The notes under the pieces are model-generated. The model made no database searches and was not told the origin of the DNA. It saw only the letters and a program-made list of their open reading frames with translations. The position numbers and the translations under genes are program-made. Of a stretch of 64,000 nt of DNA, positions 28,012 through 36,781 are shown piece by piece. The stretch is from the NCBI GenBank assembly GCA_964451325.1, contig CAYVHO010000002.1, positions 124,001 to 188,000 on the forward strand. The letters run 5' to 3'. The stretch is from JAADHI01 sp964451325 (lineage in GTDB: Bacteria; Nitrospirota; Nitrospiria; SBBL01; JAADHI01). Numbering within the stretch: the first letter of the stretch is position 1; every line of letters starts with the position of its first letter.

Positions 28012-28066
28012 CTCGTCGCCTTTTCAAAACAAAGACGCTGGGCTGGGGCGATTGCGAGATGATATA

Positions 28067-28096
28067 ATGCTAGCATCTCATCCGAAAATAAGTCAA
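28067..28096 (-). promoter_or_regulatory. Candidate sigma-70 promoter for the M48 peptidase gene
   Basis: On the minus strand TTGACT (28096-28091) is followed after 18 bp by TAGCAT (28072-28067). The -10 match is moderate. It points toward the peptidase gene and sits back to back with the plus-strand promoter at 28135. Confidence 0.4.
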
Positions 28097-28134
28097 CAGA
28101 CGGGCCTTTGCCCTGCAAACAAAACCTCCCTGCA

Positions 28135-28164
28135 TTGACTTCACCAAAATTGAGTCCTTATAAT
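28135..28164 (+). promoter_or_regulatory. Sigma-70 promoter for the DUF512 radical SAM gene
   Basis: TTGACT at 28135-28140 and a perfect TATAAT at 28159-28164 are separated by 18 bp. Transcription would begin near 28171, leaving only about 10-25 nt before the candidate start codons. This is one of the best promoter matches in the window. Confidence 0.75.
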
Positions 28165-28181
28165 CCAAAGCTTTATCAATA

Positions 28182-29594
28182 ATGGGAACAATGTTTATGG
28201 CACACAAAGGACTACTCGTCACCGAAGTCGAAGAAGAGAGCATCGCGGAGGAAGTCGGGATTCAAGCCGGTGATCGCCTCCTCAGTCTTAATGGCACAAT
28301 CATCAAGGACCTGCTCGACTACCGCTTTTTAGTGGGCGAAGAAACGCTCTTGCTCGAAATCGCAAAAGGCAACAACGAGGTCTGGGAAGTCGATATCGAA
28401 AAAGAACTCGATGAAGACTTAGGCATTCAAACGGAAGAGATGAAAATCCGCCAATGTCCCAATAAATGCCTCTTCTGCTTTGTCGACCAGATGCCCGAAG
28501 GAGAACGAAAAGCCCTCTACATCCGTGATGAGGATTACCGATTTTCGTTTCTTTTTGGCAACTATATCACCCTGACCAATCTCTCTCGAAAGGACAAGGC
28601 CCGCGTTTTTGAACAAAAAATGAGCCCACTCTACATCTCAGTACATACAACAGACCAGGAACTGCGGAAAAAACTCTTGGAAAACCCGAGGGCCAAACCC
28701 ATACTAGGCGAAATTGACGAGATGATTTCGAATCAAATCGCAATGCATACACAAATCGTGCTCTGCCCCGGCCTAAATGACGGAGACTACCTCACAAAAA
28801 GCATTCGAGAATTGGCCGATCGCCACCCAGGGGTTGAATCCTTGGCCGTCGTGCCTGTAGGTCTCACCCGGCATCGTGTCGACTTGCCTGAGGTCAAAAC
28901 CGTGGACGCAGCATATGCACGAAAACTCATCGCCCTAATCGATTCCTGGCAGATCCCTTTAAAACAAGAACTGGGCGATCCCTTTGTTTTTGCCGCCGAT
29001 GAATGGTACATCATCGCTGGGGTACCTTTCCCAGCGCTTGATGCTTACGGCGCACTTCGACAACTCGAAAATGGTGTCGGCATGGTGCCGGTTTTTAATG
29101 AAACCTTTAAACAGGCCGATTTTTCCGAAGTTTTATCAGCAAGTGCACCCGTTCGTTTTATCTTAGTCACAGGAAGCTCTTTTTCCTCTTTTTTAAAAAA
29201 CTGCCTCAAAAAAGTGCAGACGAACAACATCGCCTTTGAGGTGGTCTGCGTGAACAACCATTTTTTTGGCGATTCCGTCACCGTGGCGGGATTGGTCACG
29301 GGTGGAGACATCATTCAAGCCGTGCGCGAAATACAGACACAACAAAACAACCATACAGGCTTGGACGTATTATTGATTCCTGATGTCATGTTGGCCGAAA
29401 CCCAGCACAGCTTCTTGGATAGTACCAATCCAGACGATATTCGAGACGCCTTGCATATTCCTGTGCACATTGTGCCTTCTGATGCCAAAACCTTTATTGA
29501 AATGCTCAAACCACTGGCAGCATCTCCCGAAGAAAGTCCACTCGCACAGTGCAGCATCGACGAAGGGCTTGGCATGCTGGGCACACTTCAATGA
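28182..29594 (+). CDS. DUF512 radical SAM/PDZ protein
   Basis: A 470-aa protein of the DUF512 family. A PDZ-like domain opens it (LVTEVEEESIAEEVGIQAGD), then comes a radical SAM-type cysteine cluster CPNKCLFC (C-x3-C-x2-C), and the DUF512 domain follows. The cellular role of the family is not established. ATG codons at 28182, 28191 and 28197 are all possible; the third has GGGA about 9 nt upstream. The stop overlaps the aroE start by 4 nt. Confidence 0.88.
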   Translation: MGTMFMAHKGLLVTEVEEESIAEEVGIQAGDRLLSLNGTIIKDLLDYRFLVGEETLLLEIAKGNNEVWEVDIEKELDEDLGIQTEEMKIRQCPNKCLFCFVDQMPEGERKALYIRDEDYRFSFLFGNYITLTNLSRKDKARVFEQKMSPLYISVHTTDQELRKKLLENPRAKPILGEIDEMISNQIAMHTQIVLCPGLNDGDYLTKSIRELADRHPGVESLAVVPVGLTRHRVDLPEVKTVDAAYARKLIALIDSWQIPLKQELGDPFVFAADEWYIIAGVPFPALDAYGALRQLENGVGMVPVFNETFKQADFSEVLSASAPVRFILVTGSSFSSFLKNCLKKVQTNNIAFEVVCVNNHFFGDSVTVAGLVTGGDIIQAVREIQTQQNNHTGLDVLLIPDVMLAETQHSFLDSTNPDDIRDALHIPVHIVPSDAKTFIEMLKPLAASPEESPLAQCSIDEGLGMLGTLQ

Positions 29595-30478
29595 TCCGAT
29601 CTGTTTCGCCTTCGTGCGAAACAAAAGTTTTTGGAATTTTTGGTGACCCAATCCACCACAGCCTTTCCCCACAAATGCACCATGCCGCCTTTGAAGACCT
29701 CAATCTGCCTCATGTCTATCTGTCCTTTCACATTACGCCCGATCGCCTCAAGGAAGCGGTTGATGCCATCCGCGTTCTAGGCATAGACGGCATCAACGTC
29801 ACAATCCCCCACAAAGAAAAGATCATACCTTATCTGGATGAGATTGATCCCACCGCACAAAAAATCGGGGCAGTCAATACCATCAAAAATAAAAACGGTC
29901 ACTTGATTGGCTTTAATACCGATGGTTTGGGTTTTGTCGCATCCTTGCACGAAGCAGGCATCGATCCAGCAAAGCAGGCCATCCTGCTCATCGGTGCAGG
30001 AGGCGCTGCAAAGGGGGTTGCCATGGCTTTGCTTTCCGCAGGAAGTCGGGAAATACACATCTGTGCCCGGCGTAAAACTGCAGCAGAAGCCCTCGCAAAT
30101 CGCCTCAGAAAGCACTCCGCCCAAACCACAATCACTGCAAGGGCCTATACCCCCGGATCAGATATTTCGCTACAAACAGAAAAGCCCATCCTGCTGATTA
30201 ACACCACACCACTCGGCATGAAAGACAACGATATCCTGCCCTTTCCGATTTCTAAAATCGATTCAGAATGGGTGGTGGCCGACCTCATTTATCGCCCTTA
30301 TGAAACCCCACTCTTGCTGGCAGCAAAAAAAATGGGCGCAACCACCATCCCCGGTCTGGGCATGTTACTCCATCAAGGTGCGCTGGCTTTCGAAATTTGG
30401 ACCGACCTCAAAGCACCCACAAAAGCCATGTCGCAGGCCCTTTGGCGGGCCTTTTCAAAAAACAAACCTTCAACATAA
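29591..30478 (+). CDS. aroE: Shikimate dehydrogenase
   Basis: The enzyme reduces 3-dehydroshikimate to shikimate with NADPH in aromatic amino-acid synthesis. The substrate motif is GDPIHHSLSPQMHHAAF, the catalytic Lys is in NVTIPHKE, the Asp in GFNTDGLGF, and the NADP loop is LIGAGGAAKGVAMAL. The length is 295 aa from ATG 29591, which overlaps the preceding TGA (ATGA). The 14 extra N-terminal codons of the longer frame lie inside the upstream gene and are discarded. Confidence 0.95.
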   Translation: MIRSVSPSCETKVFGIFGDPIHHSLSPQMHHAAFEDLNLPHVYLSFHITPDRLKEAVDAIRVLGIDGINVTIPHKEKIIPYLDEIDPTAQKIGAVNTIKNKNGHLIGFNTDGLGFVASLHEAGIDPAKQAILLIGAGGAAKGVAMALLSAGSREIHICARRKTAAEALANRLRKHSAQTTITARAYTPGSDISLQTEKPILLINTTPLGMKDNDILPFPISKIDSEWVVADLIYRPYETPLLLAAKKMGATTIPGLGMLLHQGALAFEIWTDLKAPTKAMSQALWRAFSKNKPST

Positions 30479-30553
30479 TCTTCCATCCCAATCGCCCTTC
30501 TTTTTTAGAAGAATTAAGATCTTTTTTGAGCCAAGCCCAGCCAGTGACGTTTA

Positions 30554-30582
30554 TTGACAGCCCTCAATACATCGGATAAGCT
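30554..30582 (+). promoter_or_regulatory. Candidate promoter of the pilB operon
   Basis: TTGACA at 30554-30559 matches consensus exactly, and TAAGCT at 30577-30582 follows after 17 bp. The resulting leader is about 125 nt and contains the inverted repeat at 30628-30651. Confidence 0.5.
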
Positions 30583-30627
30583 TTTTTTAGGCACCTCTTT
30601 GTGGATTATTTTGCCCCCTAGCACCCA

Positions 30628-30651
30628 CGATCACTTAATGAACAGTGATCG
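30628..30651 (+). repeat. Inverted repeat in the pilB leader
   Basis: CGATCAC and GTGATCG are perfectly complementary and flank a 10-nt spacer. The hairpin or operator lies between the candidate promoter and pilB and is too AT-rich downstream to be a clear terminator. It may be a regulator-binding site. Confidence 0.4.
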
Positions 30652-30717
30652 ACTGAAGAAGCCCCGGCAACAAAGGGACGCTTTTATTTCAATCCACACT
30701 TGCATGGAGTTCCACCA

Positions 30718-32526
30718 TTGGTTACTGACCGTCTCGGCACAATGCTCGTCAAAGCCCAATTGATCACCGAAGAAGAAGCCCAGAAAGCCCTGCTCGCACA
30801 ATCTAAAAAAGGAGGGCGTCTCGGGAGTATCCTTATCCGTCTCGGCTTTATTGATGAAATCAAGCTGCTTGATTTTTTGAGTCGACAATATGGACTGCCC
30901 GCAATTGACCTTACGACAACCAATATCGATCCCAATGTCATCAAACTCGTGCCACTGGAACTCGTTAAAAAATACCGGATCATTCCCATCAAACGACGCG
31001 GCGCAACCCTCTGTATCGCCATGATTGACCCCAGTGATGTTTTTGCCATTGATGACATTAAATTTATGACGGGCTACAACATCGAACCTGTCATCGCAAC
31101 AGAATCCACGGTCATTAAAACCATTCAAGAATTTTATGGTGGTGGTGCGGCAGCAAGCCCCGAAAAGGAAGACAACTTTTCCATCGAAGCCAAAGATTAT
31201 ACCTTGGGCGATGAGATGGAAGACGACTTTATGGACGACAAACAAGACAGTCCATTGGTCTCCGTTGAAGATTTCGATACGGTTGTGGGTGATGCCTTGG
31301 AAGACGTGGATGTCGTCGAAGAGACTCAGGAAGAAGGCGGCATAGAGGAAGTTGCTGCCCCCATTGTCAAACTCGTAAACGGTATTTTGGTCAATGCCAT
31401 CAAGGTCGGGGCAAGTGACATCCACGTCGAACCCTTTGAAACCGTCTTTCGCATCCGACTCAGAATTGATGGGGTCATGCGAACGATTATGAATCTACCG
31501 ACCAAGATCAAAAATGCCGTCGTTTCTCGTCTTAAAATTATGTCCAAACTCGATATTGCAGAACGTCGTCTGCCACAAGATGGTCGCATTAAACTTAAAC
31601 TGGGGAAAAAAAAAGAGGTCGATTTTCGTGTCTCCACCCTGCCTTGCCTTTTTGGGGAAAAAGTCGTGATGCGTATTTTGGACAAAGGCAATCTGACCTT
31701 TGATTTGACAAAACTGGGTTTTGAACCCTCCGCCCTCGATAATTTCAACACTGCCGTGAAATCTCCCTACGGAATGGTGCTGGTCACGGGGCCCACAGGG
31801 AGTGGAAAAACAACGACGCTTTATTCTGCTTTGAGTACAATCAACACTCAGGAAATCAATATCATGACGGCTGAAGATCCCGTCGAATACAATCTGCTCG
31901 GCATCAATCAGGTTCAAATGAAAGACGAAATCGGACTCAATTTCGCCGCTGCCCTGCGTTCCTTTCTGCGTCAGGATCCTGATGTGGTCATGGTCGGGGA
32001 AATTAGAGATTATGAAACAGCAGAAATTGGGGTCAAAGCGGCACTCACCGGCCATCTCGTGCTCTCAACCCTACATACCAACGACGCGCCGGGGACTATT
32101 AACCGTCTCTTGAATATGGGTATCGAACCCTTTCTGGTGGCGTCTTCCGTCATTCTTATTCTCGCCCAGCGATTGGCTCGGCGCATTTGCTCAAATTGCA
32201 AAGATGCTGATCCTGTCGGTGTCGAAGCCTTAGAAGAAGCGGGCTTTCAACAAAAAAACCTTGAAGAGCTCGTGGTCTATAAGGGAAAAGGATGCGACAA
32301 ATGCAGTAAAACAGGATATAAAGGACGTGTCGCCTTGTACGAAGTAATGCCCATCAAAAGCAAGCTCCGAGAGCTCATTTTGCAAGGAGCCACCACAGAA
32401 GAAATCAAGACCCAGGCCATTTTGGAAAAAATGAAAACCCTCCGTATGTCCGGTCTGGAAAAGGTACTCGAAGGGGTCACCACCATTGAGGAAGTACTCG
32501 CCAATACAATGTCGGATGTAGATTAA
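30718..32526 (+). CDS. pilB: Type IV pilus extension ATPase PilB
   Basis: The cytoplasmic ATPase drives pilus polymerisation. An N-terminal MshEN/T2SSE_N domain (RLGTMLVKAQLITEEEAQKA), Walker A GPTGSGKTTTLYS, Walker B region RQDPDVVMVGEIRD, the His box STLHTNDAPGTINRL, and two CxxC pairs (CSNC, CDKC) for zinc are visible. An acidic linker separates the two domains. The start is TTG 30718 because GGAG at 30706-30709 is 8 nt upstream; the longer TTG 30700 lacks a site. It heads a pilB-pilT-pilC-pilS-pilR operon. Confidence 0.95.
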   Translation: MVTDRLGTMLVKAQLITEEEAQKALLAQSKKGGRLGSILIRLGFIDEIKLLDFLSRQYGLPAIDLTTTNIDPNVIKLVPLELVKKYRIIPIKRRGATLCIAMIDPSDVFAIDDIKFMTGYNIEPVIATESTVIKTIQEFYGGGAAASPEKEDNFSIEAKDYTLGDEMEDDFMDDKQDSPLVSVEDFDTVVGDALEDVDVVEETQEEGGIEEVAAPIVKLVNGILVNAIKVGASDIHVEPFETVFRIRLRIDGVMRTIMNLPTKIKNAVVSRLKIMSKLDIAERRLPQDGRIKLKLGKKKEVDFRVSTLPCLFGEKVVMRILDKGNLTFDLTKLGFEPSALDNFNTAVKSPYGMVLVTGPTGSGKTTTLYSALSTINTQEINIMTAEDPVEYNLLGINQVQMKDEIGLNFAAALRSFLRQDPDVVMVGEIRDYETAEIGVKAALTGHLVLSTLHTNDAPGTINRLLNMGIEPFLVASSVILILAQRLARRICSNCKDADPVGVEALEEAGFQQKNLEELVVYKGKGCDKCSKTGYKGRVALYEVMPIKSKLRELILQGATTEEIKTQAILEKMKTLRMSGLEKVLEGVTTIEEVLANTMSDVD

Positions 32527-32546
32527 ACCCAGAGAGAGGACAGACC

Positions 32547-33695
32547 ATGGCAAACCTACATCAACTACTTCAAACGATGATCGAAAAAGAAGCCTCCGAT
32601 CTGCACATCACCACGGGGGCGCCGCCGATGATTCGTTTAAATGGACACCTGACTCCCCTGGAAACCGAAATACTCACACCGACTGAAACAAAACGGCTGC
32701 TCTACAGTGTCTTAACCGATGCACAAAAACACCGTTTTGAGGAAGAAAATGAGCTGGATTTTTCTTTTGGTTTGAAGGGATTAAGTCGATTCAGGGGGAA
32801 TGTGTTTGTTCAACGTGGCGCAGTTTCTGGTGCAATCAGGACCATCCCCTTCACAGTACAATCCTTCAGCGACTTAGGACTTCCGCTCGCTGTGCAAGAA
32901 TTTGTCAAAAAACCACGAGGCCTGATCCTCGTTACGGGTCCCACAGGCAGTGGAAAATCCACTACCCTGGCTTCAATCATCGACGAAATCAATCAAACCC
33001 GTCATGAACATATTATTACGGTTGAGGATCCCATTGAATTTCTGCATCCGCACAAAAAATGTATTGTGAATCAGCGTGAAGTGACTTCGGATACAAAAGA
33101 CTTTAAAACAGCGCTTAAATATATTCTGAGGCAAGATCCTGACGTGGTTCTCATCGGGGAATTACGAGATCTTGAAACAATGGAAGCGGCACTCACACTG
33201 GCAGAGACGGGACACCTCACCTTTGGAACCCTGCACACCAATTCTTCTGCGCAAACCATGAACCGAATCATTGACGTTTTTCCCGCCCACCAGCAACCTC
33301 AGATTCGAGCACAGCTTTCAATGGTGCTCGAAGGGGTGCTCTGTCAACAACTTGTCCCAAAAAAGAACGGACAAGGCCGGACAATGGCCCTGGAAATCAT
33401 GGTGCCGACATCGGCCATCCGCAACCTCATCCGAGAAGACAAAGTGCATCAAATCTATTCCTCAATGCAGGTCGGTCAAGGACAAAATGGGATGCAGACC
33501 ATGAACCAGTCTCTCAGCGCTTTGGTTCTAGAAGGCAAAATTTCGCTCGAAGAAGCCATGGGACGATCGGGTAACACTGACGAACTCACCTCCTTAATGC
33601 AACGTAACAGGGGAGGTGTGTCTGGAGCGGGAGCAAAACCAGCGGCAGCGCGCCCAGGTTTAGGGCAAAGAAACAGTAAAATCCGCTACCAGTAA
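32547..33695 (+). CDS. pilT: Type IV pilus retraction ATPase PilT
   Basis: The motor depolymerises pili for twitching motility. The domain order is typical: N-terminal DLHITTGAPPMIRLNG, AIRTIPF, Walker A GPTGSGKSTTLAS, Walker B QDPDVVLIGELRD, and the His box GTLHTNSSAQTMNRIIDVFP. The length of 382 aa includes a short Gly/Ala-rich tail. A ribosome binding site (GAGAGGA) precedes ATG 32547, 20 bp after pilB. Confidence 0.96.
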   Translation: MANLHQLLQTMIEKEASDLHITTGAPPMIRLNGHLTPLETEILTPTETKRLLYSVLTDAQKHRFEEENELDFSFGLKGLSRFRGNVFVQRGAVSGAIRTIPFTVQSFSDLGLPLAVQEFVKKPRGLILVTGPTGSGKSTTLASIIDEINQTRHEHIITVEDPIEFLHPHKKCIVNQREVTSDTKDFKTALKYILRQDPDVVLIGELRDLETMEAALTLAETGHLTFGTLHTNSSAQTMNRIIDVFPAHQQPQIRAQLSMVLEGVLCQQLVPKKNGQGRTMALEIMVPTSAIRNLIREDKVHQIYSSMQVGQGQNGMQTMNQSLSALVLEGKISLEEAMGRSGNTDELTSLMQRNRGGVSGAGAKPAAARPGLGQRNSKIRYQ

Positions 33696-33715
33696 AGAAC
33701 AAGGAGGTTTCATTC

Positions 33716-34918
33716 ATGGCCACATTTGCATGGACGGGAAAAACGCGGCAGGGAACCATCAAAAAAGGACAACTCGTTGCCGAAACCCGTGATGAGGTGA
33801 TGAGTATCCTGCAAAAAGAGCAGATCCTCGTCACTTCGGTTAAAAAGAAAGGCAAAGAGATTAATATCTCTTTTGGTGAAAAAAAGGTCACGGACAAAGA
33901 CATCGTTATTTTTACCCGCCAATTTGCAACCATGATCGACGCAGGACTGCCCTTGGTTCAGTGTCTGGAAATTTTAGGAAGCCAATCGGATCATCCGACA
34001 CTTGCCAAGGCGATCAATACGGTTCGGGGCGATGTTGAAAGTGGTTCCACTTATGCCGATGCGCTCAGAAAACATCCGAATGTTTTTGACGAGCTCTATG
34101 TCAACATGGTCGCTGCCGGGGAAGTAGGCGGTATTTTAGACACCATTTTGAATCGTCTTTCTGCCCATATGGAAAAGGCCATGAAACTCAAAAAACAGAT
34201 CAAATCGGCCATGGTCTATCCCATCACCATTCTCGTGGTTGCAGTGGCTGTGATTATCGTTCTTATGGTCTTTGTCATCCCCATTTTTGCAAAAATGTTT
34301 ACTGATTTTGGTGGTCAGCTTCCTGGACTCACCCAAATGGTTATGGATATCAGCGAGTTTTTCCAGCACAACATTCTCTACATACTTGCTGGGGGATGGG
34401 GTGTCTCCTTTGCCATTAAAAAATACTATAAAACTAAAAAAGGCCATTTTAATCTGGACAGGCTGGCCCTAAAAATGCCCGTAATTGGCGATCTCATCCA
34501 AAAAGCCAGTATCGCTAAGTTCACACGCACCCTCGGGACCTTAATTTCCAGCGGGGTTCCTATTCTCGAAGGTTTAGAAATCGTTGCAAAAACCTCCGGC
34601 AACAAGGTTGTGGAAAGGGCCATCATGCGAGCCCGCACAAGCATCAGCGAAGGTAAAACCATTGCCGACCCGCTCTCAAAAGAACCCGTCTTTCCACCCA
34701 TGGTGGTTCAAATGATCGCTGTGGGCGAGACAACAGGTGCCATCGATAACATGCTGGGAAAAATCGCCGATTTCTATGACGATGAAGTCGACTCTGCCGT
34801 GGCCACACTCACATCCATGCTCGAACCCTTGATGATGGTCTTTTTAGGCATCACCATCGGAACCATTGTCATTGCAATGTACCTTCCCATCTTCGAAATG
34901 GCATCCATTGTGGGGTAA
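33716..34918 (+). CDS. pilC: Type IV pilus inner-membrane platform protein PilC
   Basis: A T2SSF-family protein of 400 aa with two duplicated cytoplasmic domains. One has FTRQFATMIDAGLPLVQCLE, and the second FTRTLGTLISSGVPILEGLE. Membrane helices follow near MVYPITILVVAVAVIIVLMV and at the C-terminus. It couples the PilB and PilT motors to the growing pilus. AAGGAGG lies just upstream of ATG 33716. Confidence 0.96.
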   Translation: MATFAWTGKTRQGTIKKGQLVAETRDEVMSILQKEQILVTSVKKKGKEINISFGEKKVTDKDIVIFTRQFATMIDAGLPLVQCLEILGSQSDHPTLAKAINTVRGDVESGSTYADALRKHPNVFDELYVNMVAAGEVGGILDTILNRLSAHMEKAMKLKKQIKSAMVYPITILVVAVAVIIVLMVFVIPIFAKMFTDFGGQLPGLTQMVMDISEFFQHNILYILAGGWGVSFAIKKYYKTKKGHFNLDRLALKMPVIGDLIQKASIAKFTRTLGTLISSGVPILEGLEIVAKTSGNKVVERAIMRARTSISEGKTIADPLSKEPVFPPMVVQMIAVGETTGAIDNMLGKIADFYDDEVDSAVATLTSMLEPLMMVFLGITIGTIVIAMYLPIFEMASIVG

Positions 34919-35008
34919 TTTTCAGAGCACTAAGTGAGGAGGAGAAAGACAAGCCCTTAAACCCTCTCGCCCCACACACACAGTGCACCATCATGAGGAA
35001 ACGCTCCT

Positions 35009-36781
35009 TTGAGGATGAAACCTGAGACCAAAACAACAGATGCCTTCCTCCTAAAACGCATCCAGACCATGATGCTCATTCGACTCATCATGGTCACGCT
35101 TTTTTTGGGGTTGCCGCTTTTACTTCAACTCGAAAGCTTAAGTAGACCGCTCACGATTCGAACCTTTTATTTTCTCATCGGCGTGACCTACAGTCTCAGC
35201 ATCGCCTACGCTTCTTTTCTCAAGATTAAATCGCCTTCCGCGACATTTGTCTTATTTCAACTCTCAGTAGATGTCCTATTGGAAATCATCCTCATCTCTG
35301 TGACGGGTGGACTCGGAAGCCCATTTCCCTTTTTATTGATCATCACCATTGTTTCCGCAGCGATTTTTTTTCATCACCGAGGGGGCATTTTTATGGCAGG
35401 AGCCGCAAGCCTTCTTTTTGCGGGAATGGCTTTTTTTCAAGCCGCGCGGATTACGCCTTTTCTAAACACAGCCTTTCTGGAACATAAAGAAATCTCCTAC
35501 GGCATATTTCTCTATAGCATCGCCTTTTTCACAGTCGGAACCTTAAGTGGACGTTTGGCAACTCGACTGCGTGAAAATGAGATTGGATTTTTAGATCTAC
35601 GGGTCTTTCATGAAGACATCGTGCACAGCATGCCCAGTGGCCTCATTACGACAAACCTTGTAGGACAGATCACATCCTTTAACCGTTCTGCGACAGAAAT
35701 TACCGGATTTCGCGCTGAAGAAGTTATCGGAAAAACCTGGTGGGAGCACTTTTGCTGGCAAGACATCCAAAACCGCTTTAGAGACCTCTCTGCAACCGGA
35801 AGACCCCAGCGCTTTGAGGGTAAAATGAAAAATCCTTCAGGAGAAACCTGTCTATTGGGAGTGACTATTTCTGCCTTAAGAAGTGAAAAAGGCGTACAGA
35901 CGGGGATCATCGCAACTTTTCAGGATCTCACTGAGATCCGAAATTTGGAAGAAGCCATTCATCACAAAGAACGACTCGCAACAATTGGAGAAATGGCCGC
36001 CGGTATGGCCCACGAGATTCGAAATCCCCTGGCCTCTTTAAGTGGATCGATTCAAGTCCTGCAAAATGAATTGCATCTCAGTGGAGAAAATATCCGCCTC
36101 ATGGAAATTGCAGTCAAAGAATCCGAAAGATTAAACACCTTTGTCACGCAATTTCTCCGCTTTGCCAGACCCCTGCCCCCACAACAAGAGTGGGTCAATC
36201 TACACACCCTACTATCGGAAACGGTGCAACTACTTCAAAATGATCCCTCCTACAGTCATCAGATCAAGATCATTCTTGAAGAAAACCCTGAGCCTCTTCT
36301 GGCTTTTGTCGATCCAGACCAGATGAAACAGGTTTTCTGGAATTTGGGCAACAACGCCCACCAGGCCATGGAAACAGGCGGCACCTTAACGCTGTCACTT
36401 CAGCGGAGACAAAGCCTTGATAAACCTGAGGGAGACTTCCTCGAAATAGGCTTCAGAGATACAGGAACAGGCATCAAAAAACCAGACCTCTCAAACATAT
36501 TCAAACCCTTTTTCACCACAAAAAGTATGGGATCCGGACTCGGACTCGCCATTGTTCAGCGTGTGATCGAAGAACATGGGGGCGAAATTTCGGTTGAGAG
36601 CCAAGTAGGAGAAACAGTATTTTATATTCGTCTACCTTTTTCATCTACAAATGTGATGCCTTATATTGCGGAACACTTTGAAAATTCAGATGACGGTCAA
36701 GCGCTTGATGAGAACAGCCTTGAGAACACAGACTCCATGCATTTCAGTACGACCGGAAATCACAAGGGGCATCCGGAATGA
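35009..36781 (+). CDS. pilS: PilS-type sensor histidine kinase
   Basis: A membrane histidine kinase of about 590 aa. About six helices occupy the first 200 residues (LIMVTLFLGLPLLLQL onward), then come a PAS domain (MPSGLITTNLVGQITSFN), HisKA with the phosphorylated His in GMAHEIRNPLASLSGSI, and the ATPase domain (DTGTGIKKPDLSNIF; GSGLGLAIVQRVIEEHGG). The start is TTG 35009 (AGGAA 8 nt upstream) or ATG 35015. The overlap with the regulator gene and the pilus context support the PilS name. Confidence 0.9.
   Translation: MRMKPETKTTDAFLLKRIQTMMLIRLIMVTLFLGLPLLLQLESLSRPLTIRTFYFLIGVTYSLSIAYASFLKIKSPSATFVLFQLSVDVLLEIILISVTGGLGSPFPFLLIITIVSAAIFFHHRGGIFMAGAASLLFAGMAFFQAARITPFLNTAFLEHKEISYGIFLYSIAFFTVGTLSGRLATRLRENEIGFLDLRVFHEDIVHSMPSGLITTNLVGQITSFNRSATEITGFRAEEVIGKTWWEHFCWQDIQNRFRDLSATGRPQRFEGKMKNPSGETCLLGVTISALRSEKGVQTGIIATFQDLTEIRNLEEAIHHKERLATIGEMAAGMAHEIRNPLASLSGSIQVLQNELHLSGENIRLMEIAVKESERLNTFVTQFLRFARPLPPQQEWVNLHTLLSETVQLLQNDPSYSHQIKIILEENPEPLLAFVDPDQMKQVFWNLGNNAHQAMETGGTLTLSLQRRQSLDKPEGDFLEIGFRDTGTGIKKPDLSNIFKPFFTTKSMGSGLGLAIVQRVIEEHGGEISVESQVGETVFYIRLPFSSTNVMPYIAEHFENSDDGQALDENSLENTDSMHFSTTGNHKGHPE

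Noticed and set aside
30631..31425. 264-codon open frame on the minus strand opposite pilB
   Set aside because: It lies wholly antisense to the well-conserved pilB coding region, has no ribosome binding site or recognisable domain, and its composition mirrors pilB codons.
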